Counted from the first letter of the stretch, positions 7,713 to 16,455 are shown. The stretch is 34,673 bases of DNA from Acetobacter estunensis (GCF_019083805.1 NZ_JAHRDV010000020.1:1-34673); one strand, 5' to 3'. Numbers and translations: made by a program. Notes: generated from the letters alone by a model not told the origin.

Positions 7713-8263
7713 GGCCGGAGGTCTTCGGTGTGATGACGGAAGGCGTGTCGGCTGTGTGCGCGGGGGGCATCGGAATGATGTTTCTCGTGGCGGGCATCGC
7801 CAAGCTGCGCGAGCATGATCTGTTTCTTGGCGTGCTTGCGTCCTATCGCCTACTGCCCGACTGGACGCTGGAAGGCGTGGCGTGGGGATTGGGTGTGCTG
7901 GAAGTAGCCGCGGGGGTTTCGCTTCTGTCGGGTTTGGGCGCGCCTCTCGGTGGTATGCTGGCCGCTCTGATGCTGGTGGTTTTTGCTGTTGCCATGGGTG
8001 TCAATGTGGTGCGTGGACGTGCGGATCTTTCGTGCGGCTGCACGCCGGGGATGAAAGGGCAGCGCCTTTCGTGGGCGCTGACCTTGCGGACACTGGCGTG
8101 CGTCATGCCTGCGCTCGCTCCCGTCATGATGATGGGCGAGAGTGGCTCACTCTTGCTGCAGGTGGAAGGCGTGGTGTCCGGCGTGGCCCTGTGGCTGCTG
8201 TGGCAGTCATTGCGTGCTGTGGACAGTGAGGCTGTGAGCCTTGCCGAAAGTGGGCACGCATGA
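7709..8263 (+). CDS. mauE: Methylamine utilisation protein MauE (membrane)
   Basis: A 184-residue integral membrane protein with about four hydrophobic segments (for example GIGMMFLVAGIAKL at the start and a long one around residues 70-95) and a conserved cysteine pair in LSCGCTPGMKG. In mau and aau clusters MauE works with MauD so that the cysteine-rich small subunit is exported and its six disulfides form correctly. The ATG overlaps the mauB stop and the TGA overlaps the mauD ATG, so B, E and D are translationally coupled. Confidence 0.88.
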   Translation: MRPEVFGVMTEGVSAVCAGGIGMMFLVAGIAKLREHDLFLGVLASYRLLPDWTLEGVAWGLGVLEVAAGVSLLSGLGAPLGGMLAALMLVVFAVAMGVNVVRGRADLSCGCTPGMKGQRLSWALTLRTLACVMPALAPVMMMGESGSLLLQVEGVVSGVALWLLWQSLRAVDSEAVSLAESGHA

Positions 8264-8865
8264 TGCTGGCTCTTGTCATCTGGCAGGTTATGCTCACGGC
8301 ACTGCTGGCTGTGCTTGCCGTTACGCTGTTTGCGCTGGCGCGGCAGATTGGCGTTCTGCATGAGCGGATGGCGCCCATCGGTCCACAAGAGGCGCGGTCC
8401 GGGCTGGAGGTGGGGCAGGTGGTTCCACGTCTGGTGCTGCACACACTCGAAGGTGCTCCGGTCGTCATCGGAGATCCACTGGCGCCCGGTCATTTCCAGA
8501 TGTTGCTGTTCGTCGCTCCGGAATGTCCTGTCTGCAAACGGGTTATTCCCGTTGTCCGGCAGATGGCTGCGGAACGGGGCTTCGAGCTTCTGTTTGTCGG
8601 AGATGGGCCGGAACCCGAACTCAAGACCATGGTGGCCAGTCGCGCCGAAATGCAAGGAGTTCCGCTTCTGACGGGCGTGGAACTCGGACTGGTTCTCCAA
8701 ATCAACCGTCTGCCCGCGCTGGTGGTGCTCGATGAGCACGGCACCATCCGGGTGAAGGATATCGTCAATACGCGACGCCAGATCGAAGGGTTGCTGGAGG
8801 GCATTGCCGCTCCAGCGCCGCAGGCTCGCGCCCAGATAGGGGAGATTTCTCATGCTGCCGTCTGA
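8260..8865 (+). CDS. mauD: MauD, thioredoxin-like disulfide protein
   Basis: A 201-residue protein with an N-terminal membrane anchor (about residues 4-28) and a thioredoxin-like domain. The active site is CPVC at residues 89-92 (PECPVCKRVIP), followed by the cis-proline region of the fold (INRLPALVVLD). MauD is needed for correct folding of the TTQ small subunit, which contains twelve cysteines. The gene ends 14 nt inside the start of mauA. A second MauD-like protein is encoded at 11924 and has lost the second active-site cysteine. Confidence 0.9.
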   Translation: MMLALVIWQVMLTALLAVLAVTLFALARQIGVLHERMAPIGPQEARSGLEVGQVVPRLVLHTLEGAPVVIGDPLAPGHFQMLLFVAPECPVCKRVIPVVRQMAAERGFELLFVGDGPEPELKTMVASRAEMQGVPLLTGVELGLVLQINRLPALVVLDEHGTIRVKDIVNTRRQIEGLLEGIAAPAPQARAQIGEISHAAV

Positions 8866-9418
8866 GACTGCCACAAAGCAGGGCTCCCTGCTTGATCGTC
8901 TGACCGAATCCGTGCTGCGCCGCATTGCCGGGCACAGTTCGCGTCGTGACGTGATCACCAAGATTGGCGGAGCTGTGGCTGCCGCTCCGGCCTTCATGCT
9001 GTTGCCCGTCAGCCGGGCCGACGCGGCCAGTGCTAAGCCGAAAGCCATGACGCCATTCGGTTCCAAGGCACAGGCGAAGGATGAAAACGCCTGCGATTAC
9101 TGGCGCTACTGCGCCATCGACGGGAACCTCTGCACGAGTTGCGGCGGTGGTGTGCACAGCTGTCCGCCGGGCACGGCTCCGTCGCCCACCTCGTGGATTG
9201 GCAGTTGCTACAATCCGCAGGACGGCAATTCCTACATGATTGCTTACCGCGACTGCTGCGGACAGGATTCCTGTAACGAAGTGACGTGCCTCAATACGGA
9301 TGGGGACCAGCCGTCCTATCGTCCGATGGCGAACAACGACATCATCTGGTGTTTCGGTACCGGAACATCGGAGATGTACAACTGTTCGACCGCCGCCGTG
9401 ATCGGCAAGGCGTCCTGA
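8852..9418 (+). CDS. mauA: Amine dehydrogenase small subunit (TTQ subunit), MauA family
   Basis: The 188-residue product carries the cofactor. A twin-arginine leader (SSRRDVITKIGG, residues 29-40) sends it to the periplasm. The mature part has twelve cysteines for six disulfides, the two tryptophans that become TTQ at 115 (PTSWIG) and 166 (DIIWCFG), and aspartates at 90 (AIDG) and 134 (AYRDCC). The spacings W-W 51 and W-D 19 are the same as W57, W108 and D76 in Paracoccus methylamine dehydrogenase, and DIIWCFG and VIGKAS at the end are methylamine-type. The segment SPTSWIG is closer to what I recall of the aromatic type. GGGGAG precedes the ATG. Substrate stays open. Confidence 0.95.
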   Translation: MLPSETATKQGSLLDRLTESVLRRIAGHSSRRDVITKIGGAVAAAPAFMLLPVSRADAASAKPKAMTPFGSKAQAKDENACDYWRYCAIDGNLCTSCGGGVHSCPPGTAPSPTSWIGSCYNPQDGNSYMIAYRDCCGQDSCNEVTCLNTDGDQPSYRPMANNDIIWCFGTGTSEMYNCSTAAVIGKAS

Positions 9419-9441
9419 GACACGAATACGAAGAACGGATC

Positions 9442-9927
9442 ATGAAGCTTACAAAAAAGACTTTCGCTTTCCCACTTCTTGCGGCTCTGGCGGCTGGAGT
9501 TGCTCTTTCCGGCTCCGCTCATGCGGCAGCGGACGGGCAGCAGCTCTACAACGCCAATTGCAGTCTGTGTCATCAGGTCGGTGGAGCGGGCGTTCCGGGC
9601 ATGTACCCTACTCTGAAAGAGCGCATCGGCACCATTGCCTCCTCTCCGGAAGGCAAGACCTATGTCATGCACGTTCTGCTCAACGGTCTGTCCGGCACCA
9701 TCAAGGCTGGTGGTAATTCTTACACGGGTTACATGCCGTCTTTCGTGGCGCAGACGGATGAAAACGTCGCGGTCATCCTGACCTATGTGGCCTCGCTGGG
9801 GGATGCAAAGCCGGCTCCCATTTTCACGGCGGATGACGTGAAGGCGGCGCGGGCTGCCGGAACACTGGCGCCTGCTGCCATTCTGGATGAGCGAAAGAAG
9901 CTCGATGCTGTCCACCCTATTCCGTAA
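9442..9927 (+). CDS. Periplasmic monohaem cytochrome c
   Basis: A 161-residue protein with a signal peptide (MKLTKKTFAFPLLAALAAGVALSG plus SAHA) and one haem site CSLCH at residues 40-44. A likely sixth ligand is Met 98 (TGYMPSF). In the Alcaligenes faecalis aau cluster the gene after aauA (orf-2) encodes just such a small monohaem cytochrome, and methylamine clusters have the copper protein amicyanin there instead. The protein is therefore the probable electron acceptor of the amine dehydrogenase. I chose ATG 9442 because it begins the signal peptide; an upstream in-frame ATG at 9286 lies inside mauA. Confidence 0.87.
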   Translation: MKLTKKTFAFPLLAALAAGVALSGSAHAAADGQQLYNANCSLCHQVGGAGVPGMYPTLKERIGTIASSPEGKTYVMHVLLNGLSGTIKAGGNSYTGYMPSFVAQTDENVAVILTYVASLGDAKPAPIFTADDVKAARAAGTLAPAAILDERKKLDAVHPIP

Positions 9928-10435
9928 GGCTGTCGGAAAGCGGCTTTGCCATTGGTCCCTTTATGGGCTGATGGCAGCCGCCATGGGAAGTGGTCTCATG
10001 GTGGGGGCGGCTCGTGCAGCCGATGCGGTTCCCGGTGCGACAACTCTCGATCATACGCAGGTGGAATATGTCTCCCATTGCGGCGGCTGCCACGGCATCG
10101 AGGGAATATCGGGCAACACATTCGTGCCGACCATGCGTAACGCCGTGGGCGCTTTCGCCTGCACGGACGAAGGGCGCGCCTATCTCATCCGGGTGCCGGG
10201 CGTGTCGATGTCATTGATTCGTAACGATCAAACGCTTGCGGATGTGATGAACTTCGTGATGTTGCGTCTGGCGGGAAGCAGTCTTCCTTCGAACTTTCAT
10301 CCCTACACGGCCTCGGAGATTCACGACCTTCGGCAGCACCCTCTGTCGGTGCCGGGTTTCATGAAGCAGCGGAGCGAAGTGCTGGGACGTGCCCTTGCGG
10401 CCTGCTCCAGCAAGAAAAGCGGAAAGGAGGGATAG
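9905..10435 (+). CDS. Second monohaem cytochrome c-like protein
   Basis: A 176-residue protein that overlaps the 3' end of the previous gene by 23 nt. I prefer ATG 9905 (after GAAAGAAG) over 9887, which lacks a ribosome site. It has an exported leader (hydrophobic around residues 21-36, ending AARA) and one haem site CGGCH at residues 59-63. A distal methionine is not certain, although GVSMSLI (about 100) is a candidate. No second CxxCH is present, so it is not a MauG-type diheme TTQ maturase. Its partner is unknown; transfer of electrons from the first cytochrome or a role in cofactor maturation are both possible. Confidence 0.78.
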   Translation: MLSTLFRKAVGKRLCHWSLYGLMAAAMGSGLMVGAARAADAVPGATTLDHTQVEYVSHCGGCHGIEGISGNTFVPTMRNAVGAFACTDEGRAYLIRVPGVSMSLIRNDQTLADVMNFVMLRLAGSSLPSNFHPYTASEIHDLRQHPLSVPGFMKQRSEVLGRALAACSSKKSGKEG

Positions 10436-10546
10436 GAGGGGCAGAAGTGTCTCTCCACAGCAAGGGCCGCTTCTTGAATGCAGGAGAATGCCCTGTGCCG
10501 ACAATCTGTTCCGGTATCATATCGAAAATCAGGGAGTTCCTGCCGT

Positions 10547-11914
10547 ATGAAGTTTTGCTATCGCCTGTCCATGGGGGCCTGTTTCGCCCTTCAGCTTGCC
10601 TCCGTGCCCGCCTTTGCTCAGGAGCGTCTTACGCCCGAAGAAGCTGGTCGGCCGCTGGTGAGCGAAGAAACAGCGGCAGAAAAGCAGGACGCGGCGAAAG
10701 CGGAAGTAAATCTCAAGCCACCGGAGAGCCACAACTGGTTCGACGATCTGGAAGGCCATATCGTGGTCGAGGCGGGTGTGAACGGCAATCCATGGACACA
10801 TACTGGGCGCAACTGGGCCCAGTCCTACGTTGACCGGGCCAATACCGCGACGCTCAACCAGATTACCGGCACGCTCTCCCATCCGGTCTCGGATCTGGGA
10901 GATGGGTATGGCCTCGGGTTCGTGTTCGAGGTGCTTTACGGTTCCGATGCTCGGTTTAACCCGACGATCGGCATGGGCGACGGCAATCTGACCGGCATGT
11001 ATCAGTGGGCGCCCACGCAGGCGCATATCGACGCGCATCTTCCGTGGTTTACAAAGGACGGTGTCGATCTCCAGATCGGCCAGATGTACGGTATGCAGGG
11101 CTTCGAGGGTACGGACGCGCTGGAACGGCCTTTCTACAGCTACAATTATTCATCCGATTTCATTGTGCCGTTCGAAGTGGTGGGTGTGACCGCAACCGTT
11201 CACCTTGCAGAGCATTTTGACTGGATTTTGGGGGTCAACGCGGGCAACTCGACCACGTTCGGTGGCGCGAAGAACAACAGCCGTCCCAAGGGGTATTTCG
11301 GATTTGCCTTCAACGGTCTGATGGATGGCAAGCTGGATATCACCGCGACCGCCTATCTTGGCCCGCAGCAGAGTGTTTATGCCATCGGCCGCGAGGCTAA
11401 TCATGCAATGGAATACATCGGAGATCTGCTCGCCACTTACAAGATCGATGACAAGACCAGCGTGACCCTCAACGGCACATATTTCCATGACGATTACCTG
11501 CAGGACGACGTCTATGGCGTGACCGTCTATTACGCTCACGACTTTTACCCGTGGTTGACCTTCAACGCTCGCGGTGAAGTCTTTCGTGACAACAACGGTG
11601 GTGTGGTCGGCAACAACATCGGCACCATGTCCTACGTCAATGAACTGCGCGGCCGGAATTACGCGTATGACTACGCTCCCGGTACGACCTATGGCGAGCT
11701 GACGGTGGGCGTTTCCTATCGGCCCCAGTTCATCAATGACAATCTTGCCAAAGGCAGCCTGACCATTCGTCCCGAACTCCGTCTGGACAAGTCGCTCAAT
11801 GGCACGCGTCCGTTCAACCGCACGTCGGCCACGGATACGCCGGGTGTGGGGTATGCTGACAAGGGCATGAACAACATGTTCTGGTTTAGCTGTGACGCCA
11901 TCTGGGCGTTTTAA
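10547..11914 (+). CDS. Outer-membrane beta-barrel protein (putative porin)
   Basis: The product (455 residues) has a signal peptide (MKFCYRLSMGACFALQLASVPAFA), a short charged helical stretch and then many amphipathic strands rich in glycine and aromatic residues, ending with the aromatic terminus SCDAIWAF typical of outer-membrane barrels. It resembles the BBP2/OmpL-like barrels. ATG 10547 follows AGGGAG. It also overlaps the stop of a 20-codon open frame (10488-10550) by ATGA, which may act as a leader but has too short a ribosome-site spacing to be claimed. As the sixth gene of the amine operon it may admit the amine substrate; this is inference. Confidence 0.8.
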   Translation: MKFCYRLSMGACFALQLASVPAFAQERLTPEEAGRPLVSEETAAEKQDAAKAEVNLKPPESHNWFDDLEGHIVVEAGVNGNPWTHTGRNWAQSYVDRANTATLNQITGTLSHPVSDLGDGYGLGFVFEVLYGSDARFNPTIGMGDGNLTGMYQWAPTQAHIDAHLPWFTKDGVDLQIGQMYGMQGFEGTDALERPFYSYNYSSDFIVPFEVVGVTATVHLAEHFDWILGVNAGNSTTFGGAKNNSRPKGYFGFAFNGLMDGKLDITATAYLGPQQSVYAIGREANHAMEYIGDLLATYKIDDKTSVTLNGTYFHDDYLQDDVYGVTVYYAHDFYPWLTFNARGEVFRDNNGGVVGNNIGTMSYVNELRGRNYAYDYAPGTTYGELTVGVSYRPQFINDNLAKGSLTIRPELRLDKSLNGTRPFNRTSATDTPGVGYADKGMNNMFWFSCDAIWAF

Positions 11915-11923
11915 GAGGTTCGG

Positions 11924-12535
11924 ATGATGCCGCTGATGAATATTCTGATCGCGGGGAATGTGCTGCTGACGGTCGTGCTGGTGGCGGCGCTCTATGTCAC
12001 ATGGCGCGTCATGGCCCGCGTGCGGCAGCTTTTTCGGGAGGTGGCGCCGGTGGGCGCCCTGACCAATTCACGCGGACCGCAACCGGGTGAAGCCACTCCT
12101 TCGCAACCGTTTCATCTTCTCAACGGCGGCACCATTTCCCTCGCGACCGGCAAAGGGCCGCGGCTGCTTCTGTTCGTGTCGGCTACTTGTCCGGTCTCGC
12201 GCAAGGTGATCCCCATCGCGCAGGATTTCGCACGGCGTGAGCAGGTTGACCTTCTGTTCGCGGGAGATGACACGCAGGCGGTGCAGGAGCGTTTTATCGC
12301 GGCATCCGGCATGCCTGCGGATCATTTCGTCAATGACCCCGCGCTTGGCCGTGCGCTGGAAGTGGACAAGTTGCCGGCCGCGTTTCTGCTTGCTCCGGAC
12401 GGCGTCCTTCTCGCGCGCGGGTTGGTGAACAGTCGCGAGCATCTGGAAAGTCTGCTCAACGCTTGGGAAAGTGGTTTCGCCACCGTGCAGGATTACATTT
12501 CCCACACACGCAGGCAGAAAACCGCTCTGGCATGA
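11924..12535 (+). CDS. MauD paralogue with CPVS in place of CPVC
   Basis: A 203-residue protein aligning with the MauD at 8260 along its whole length: a membrane anchor (about 5-26), then a thioredoxin-like domain with the active site at the same residue numbers 89-92. Here the motif is ATCPVSRKVIP, so the second cysteine is serine. A monothiol site can still form mixed disulfides but cannot do a normal dithiol exchange. It ends the operon, 2 nt before a strong terminator. AAGAGG precedes its ATG. It may hold cysteine-rich clients, accept thiols or be an inactive partner of MauD; nothing decides between these. Confidence 0.85.
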   Translation: MMPLMNILIAGNVLLTVVLVAALYVTWRVMARVRQLFREVAPVGALTNSRGPQPGEATPSQPFHLLNGGTISLATGKGPRLLLFVSATCPVSRKVIPIAQDFARREQVDLLFAGDDTQAVQERFIAASGMPADHFVNDPALGRALEVDKLPAAFLLAPDGVLLARGLVNSREHLESLLNAWESGFATVQDYISHTRRQKTALA

Positions 12536-12537
12536 AT

Positions 12538-12578
12538 GCTCGGTGCCCTGCCTGATTATGTCAGGCAGGGCACCGAGC
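12538..12578. terminator. Bidirectional hairpin between converging operons
   Basis: Arms GCTCGGTGCCCTGCCTGA (12538-12555) and its exact complement (12561-12578) form a perfect 18-bp stem around a 5-nt loop (TTATG), followed by TTATTT on the + strand. It lies between the stop of the second MauD-like gene and the stop of the triheme cytochrome gene on the other strand, so it ends the amine operon and may end the opposing operon too. Confidence 0.85.
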
Positions 12579-13829
12579 TTATTTGGCGTTCATCGCCTTG
12601 TTCAGTGCCGCTTCTGAAGGCGTGGCTTCAGTGAAATGAGTCATGACGAAGCTGGCGATATCCGTCAGATCTTTCCGGCTGTAACCTCCTCCCGCAAAGC
12701 CCGGCATGGTGTGTGTGCTGCCGTCTTTCGTCGTGAGGGACGATCCGTCCATGATGATGCGGATCAGGTTATTTCCTTCATTGGCGCTGAGGGAGCGTGC
12801 TCCTGCGATACTGGCGTAAGGTGTCTGTCGTCCTGATCCGTCCGTCAGATGACAGCCCGCGCAGGCAGAGACGAACAGGCGACCACCGCGCGTATCCTGA
12901 GGTATGTTCGCATCTCCCGTGATCGGTGTGCGGGATGGAGCTGGGGCATCCTCGGAGGCGATGGGCCTGAGATCACGCAGATACACCACCATCGCATGCA
13001 CATCTTCAGGCGTGAGATGACGCAGGCTATAGGTAATGACTTCGGCCATATCGGCAGACGCCGTGCCATGACCGTCCGCGTGACCGGTGGCGAGATATTG
13101 GGCCAGTGCCTCGTCCGTCCATCCGCCAATGCCGCTCGTGCGGTCAGGCGTGATGTTATAGGCGCGCAGTCCGTTGATTGTGTTGCCTGCAAAAGCGCGA
13201 TCTGTAGACAGACCGGAGGTCAGGGTGCGGGGTGAATGGCAGTCCGCACAGTGTCCCGGTCCTTCCACGAGGTAGCGACCTCGGTTCCATTCGGCTGACT
13301 TGCTTGGATCGTCCGGATAGGAAGAGCGCGGTCCGTTGAGCAGGTTCCATCCGATCATGATTGCGCGGATGGAAAACGGAAAGCGCAGCCTGTTGGCGGG
13401 TGGCGTGTTGGCTGATTTGGGGACAGTCGCCAGCCATGCCCGAAGATCTTTCACTTCGGCCGGGCTCATTCGCGCGTAGGCCGGATAGGGCATGGCGGGA
13501 TAGAGATGCTTCCAGTCGGGGGAGATGCCTTCGCGAACGGAGCGGATGAATTCCTTATCGGTCCATTTGCCGATGCCGTGCTGCGGATCGGGCGTGATAT
13601 TGGAAGAATAGATCACGCCCATGCCCGGCACATTGAAGGCGCGACCACCCGCAAACGGAACACCGCCCGGCGCGGTGTGACAGGCTTCGCAGTCTGAGGC
13701 GCGAGCAAGGTATTCGCCTCGGGCAATGGCGGTACTGTCTGCGCGTGCGGTGTTCAGGGAGGAAAGGAGCGCCAGCGTGGCGAGGCCTGTGCCGGTCAGC
13801 AGGGCACGCGCGTGAGAAAAGCGGCTCAT
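12579..13829 (-). CDS. Triheme cytochrome c subunit of membrane-bound aldehyde dehydrogenase
   Basis: A 416-residue exported protein (leader to ARA at residue 30) with three haem sites: CEACH 47-51, CADCH 194-198 and CAGCH 323-327. This layout is that of the cytochrome subunits of acetic-acid-bacteria alcohol and aldehyde dehydrogenases, which take electrons from the catalytic subunit and pass them to ubiquinone in the membrane. The start chosen is ATG 13829, which overlaps the stop of the molybdenum subunit (ATGA); the longer open frame upstream runs back into that gene. It is the last gene of the three-gene operon. Confidence 0.9.
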   Translation of the reverse strand: MSRFSHARALLTGTGLATLALLSSLNTARADSTAIARGEYLARASDCEACHTAPGGVPFAGGRAFNVPGMGVIYSSNITPDPQHGIGKWTDKEFIRSVREGISPDWKHLYPAMPYPAYARMSPAEVKDLRAWLATVPKSANTPPANRLRFPFSIRAIMIGWNLLNGPRSSYPDDPSKSAEWNRGRYLVEGPGHCADCHSPRTLTSGLSTDRAFAGNTINGLRAYNITPDRTSGIGGWTDEALAQYLATGHADGHGTASADMAEVITYSLRHLTPEDVHAMVVYLRDLRPIASEDAPAPSRTPITGDANIPQDTRGGRLFVSACAGCHLTDGSGRQTPYASIAGARSLSANEGNNLIRIIMDGSSLTTKDGSTHTMPGFAGGGYSRKDLTDIASFVMTHFTEATPSEAALNKAMNAK

Positions 13830-15997
13830 TTCGCAGCCTCCTTCTCCAGATTGCGGGGAGAAAGCAGGGGAAGCGTGCGGTAGCGATGACCCTGTGCTGC
13901 CGCCATGGCGTTGGCGAGTGCCGGTGCCGCTGCGGCTGTGCCGACTTCCCCGATACCGCCGGGGTCTTCCGAACTCTCCATCAAATGCACATCGATCCGG
14001 CGCGGGGCCTCGTTCATGCGCATGACGCGCCATGTGTTGAAGTTTTTCTGCTCCACCCGTCCGTCTTTGAGTGTGATCTCATTGTAGAGCGCGGCGCTGA
14101 AACCGAAGATCAGACCGCCTTCGATCTGTGAAATCACCTGATCCGGATTGACGACCTGTCCGCAATCGACTGCGGCTGTGACACGATGGATGATGACGGC
14201 GTCTTTCTCTGGCATTTCGATCTCGGCGACAGTTGCCATGTAGGAACCGAAAGCGAACTGGAGCGCTACGCCACGCGCTCGCCCTTGAGGCAGGGGCGTG
14301 TTCCAGCCCGACTCTTTCGCGACACGGTCCAGCACGGCCAGTGCGCGCGGGTTGTCTTTCACCATCTCGCGGCGATAGGCCACGGGATCAATGCCTGCGC
14401 GTCCAGCCAGTTCGTCGATGAAGCCTTCCACAACGAACAGCCCGCGCGTGCCGCCCACGCCGCGCCACCATGCAGTGATGACCCCCGGAGCCTCCCGACG
14501 GGCAAATTCGAGACGATACGCCGGATAATTGTAAGGAGTGATGAGCGTGCCGACCGAGAGGTCTTCATCGTAACCTTCCTTGGTCAGCTCCGGCGGATCC
14601 CAACGTGCGACCACGGCGGGACCGACCACGCGATGTGTCATGGCCGTGACGTGGCCTTTCTCGTTCAGCCCCGCCGTTACTTCGTCCACATAAGCCGGGC
14701 GGTAGCGATCGCGGGTGATGTCTTCCTCACGGCTCCAGACGATCTTGAGTGGATAGGGCACCTGTTTTGCGAACTGAACGCATTGCGTGATGTATTCATG
14801 CTCCAGCCGTCGCCCGAATCCGCCCCCGATATACTGGCTGTGAACCGCAATCTTTTCCTTGGGCAGCCCTGTGATCTCAGCGGCAGTGTCGCGCGCGCGA
14901 TCCGCGACCTGCGTGCCGGTCCACACGTCGCAACCATCGGGCCGTACGTGAGCGGTGCAGTTGATCGGCTCCATTGTGGAGTGAGCGAGAAGCGGTTGCT
15001 GATAAACCGCGCTGTAATGAGCGTGAGATTTTGCAATGATGGCTGGCGCGTCGCCCTTGAGGCTGGGAACGATGGCTGGTCCTTTGAGGCCGTCGTGCAA
15101 CTGGTCATAGACAGTCTGGGTCGTGACCTTGGCGTTCTCACCTTCGTTCCATTCAAGGTGAAGGGCCATCAGTCCCTTATGGGCCGCCCAGTAATGGTCT
15201 CCTACGACACACACAGCATCTTTCGCATCCGTGACGAGAACGGCCACGACACCCGGCACGGCCATGGCCGCATCGCGGTTGAAGCCTCTCAGAGTGCCGC
15301 CGATGACAGGGGATGCCGCGACCGTGCTGATCTTCTGACCGGGGATCTGCACATCGATGCCGAAGACCGCGCGTCCCTCCACCTTCACGATGCTGTCGAG
15401 CCGATGCTGGGGCTTGCCGATCAGGCGATACTGGGCCGCGTTCTTGAGTTGCGGCTCTTTGGGCAGCGGCAATTTGGCGGCATCCGAGGCTACGGCGCCG
15501 AACGTCAGTCGCAGCCCGGAAAGATGTCGGATTGTGCCTGATTCGACCGTGCAGCTTTCCGGTTTCGCGTTCCAGCGTTTCGCGGCGGCCTGCACCAGCA
15601 CGGTTCGGGCGGCAGCTCCGGCTTCGCGCAGCGGTTTCCATTCCGTCATGATGGACATGGAACCGCCAGTGATCTCCGCTCCTCCGCCGGGAGGGGCGGC
15701 TTCCATTTCAATCTGGTTGAGATCGACACCCAATTCTTCGGCGATCAGCATGACCGAGGAGGTGTAGATACCTTGTCCCATCTCGATATTGGGCAGGATG
15801 AGCGTGATACGGTTGTCAGGGGTGATGCGGATATAAGCGTTTGGCGCGAAGGGGGCTGTGCTGTCTTCCACGAGCATCCCGGCATCGGCACGGACGCCTT
15901 TGACTGGCCAGAGAGTCGCCAGAAGAAGACCGCCACCGCCAAGGAGAAGACCGCGTCGTCCCGTGTGCGGCCCACGGCTGGGTGCGTTTTGCGTCAT
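13826..15997 (-). CDS. Molybdopterin-binding large subunit of aldehyde dehydrogenase (IorB/AldH type)
   Basis: A 723-residue protein of the xanthine-oxidase family, in the branch of isoquinoline 1-oxidoreductase beta and acetic-acid-bacteria aldehyde dehydrogenase. A Tat-type leader ([12 protein letters not shown], residues 12-23) exports it. Motifs seen are [35 protein letters not shown] and the C-terminal [13 protein letters not shown], where the final glutamate-bearing GGIGE matches the catalytic Glu region. The cofactor in this branch is normally molybdopterin cytosine dinucleotide. ATG 15997 overlaps the 2Fe-2S gene stop. It probably oxidises aldehydes such as those from the adjoining amine dehydrogenase; a heterocycle hydroxylase cannot be excluded. 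Confidence 0.9.
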   Translation of the reverse strand: MTQNAPSRGPHTGRRGLLLGGGGLLLATLWPVKGVRADAGMLVEDSTAPFAPNAYIRITPDNRITLILPNIEMGQGIYTSSVMLIAEELGVDLNQIEMEAAPPGGGAEITGGSMSIMTEWKPLREAGAAARTVLVQAAAKRWNAKPESCTVESGTIRHLSGLRLTFGAVASDAAKLPLPKEPQLKNAAQYRLIGKPQHRLDSIVKVEGRAVFGIDVQIPGQKISTVAASPVIGGTLRGFNRDAAMAVPGVVAVLVTDAKDAVCVVGDHYWAAHKGLMALHLEWNEGENAKVTTQTVYDQLHDGLKGPAIVPSLKGDAPAIIAKSHAHYSAVYQQPLLAHSTMEPINCTAHVRPDGCDVWTGTQVADRARDTAAEITGLPKEKIAVHSQYIGGGFGRRLEHEYITQCVQFAKQVPYPLKIVWSREEDITRDRYRPAYVDEVTAGLNEKGHVTAMTHRVVGPAVVARWDPPELTKEGYDEDLSVGTLITPYNYPAYRLEFARREAPGVITAWWRGVGGTRGLFVVEGFIDELAGRAGIDPVAYRREMVKDNPRALAVLDRVAKESGWNTPLPQGRARGVALQFAFGSYMATVAEIEMPEKDAVIIHRVTAAVDCGQVVNPDQVISQIEGGLIFGFSAALYNEITLKDGRVEQKNFNTWRVMRMNEAPRRIDVHLMESSEDPGGIGEVGTAAAAPALANAMAAAQGHRYRTLPLLSPRNLEKEAAK

Positions 15998-16455
15998 GCC
16001 ACGTCTCCCGCTGCCTGATGGATGGCTTTGCGGATGCGCATATAGGTGCCGCAGCGGCACATGTTGCCGGACATGGCGCTGTCGATCTGCTCGTCACTCG
16101 GGTTGGGCGTGGAGCGGATCAGCCCGACTGCCGCCATGATCTGTCCGGGTTGGCAGTAGCCGCATTGCACGACATCGAGGTCGATCCACGCTTTCTTCAC
16201 AGCATGGACGACGGGATCGGCCTCATCCAGAGCCTCGATGGTGGTGACGGCACGGTTGCCGATTTCTCCCACGAGCAGCACACAGGCTCTCACGGGACGG
16301 TTGTCCAGATGCACGGTGCAGACGCCGCACTGCGCGATACCGCAGCCGAACTTGGTGCCGTTCAGGCCAAGCACATCCCGCAGGACCCACAGCAAGGGGA
16401 TGTCCGGCTCGACATCCACCGTGTGCGTCTGTCCGTTCACGCGAAGTGTCAGCAT
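15994..16455 (-). CDS. 2Fe-2S small subunit of aldehyde dehydrogenase (IorA/CoxS type)
   Basis: A 153-residue protein with both iron-sulfur motifs of the family: a ferredoxin-like set at C38, C43, C46 and C58 (CGIAQCGVC ... RACVL) and an alpha-helical set at C98, C101, C133 and C135 (CGYCQPGQ ... CRCGTY). It moves electrons from the molybdenum centre to the cytochrome subunit. No signal peptide is present; such subunits are exported with the Tat-carrying large subunit. ATG 16455 follows GAGGGAG, and an upstream in-frame ATG at 16494 has no ribosome site. First gene of the operon, coupled to the next by an ATGA overlap. Confidence 0.92.
   Translation of the reverse strand: MLTLRVNGQTHTVDVEPDIPLLWVLRDVLGLNGTKFGCGIAQCGVCTVHLDNRPVRACVLLVGEIGNRAVTTIEALDEADPVVHAVKKAWIDLDVVQCGYCQPGQIMAAVGLIRSTPNPSDEQIDSAMSGNMCRCGTYMRIRKAIHQAAGDVA

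Noticed and set aside
7843..9066. 407-residue open frame on the - strand
   Set aside because: It is antisense to mauE, mauD and the start of mauA, and its product is low in hydrophobic structure and without any motif.
9905..10435. Possible MauG
   Set aside because: MauG has two CxxCH sites and about twice this length; only one CxxCH is present here.
10447..10833. GTG-started frame after AGGAGGGG
   Set aside because: The ribosome site is good, but the frame runs through the start of the barrel gene in a different frame and gives an Arg/Ser-rich product without a domain.
12579..13829. Triheme cytochrome as part of the amine operon
   Set aside because: It is on the opposite strand and coupled by an ATGA overlap to the molybdenum aldehyde dehydrogenase subunit, so it belongs to that operon.
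14186..15541. 451-residue open frame on the + strand
   Set aside because: It lies entirely antisense to the molybdenum aldehyde dehydrogenase subunit, whose motifs are clear, and has no ribosome site or domain of its own.
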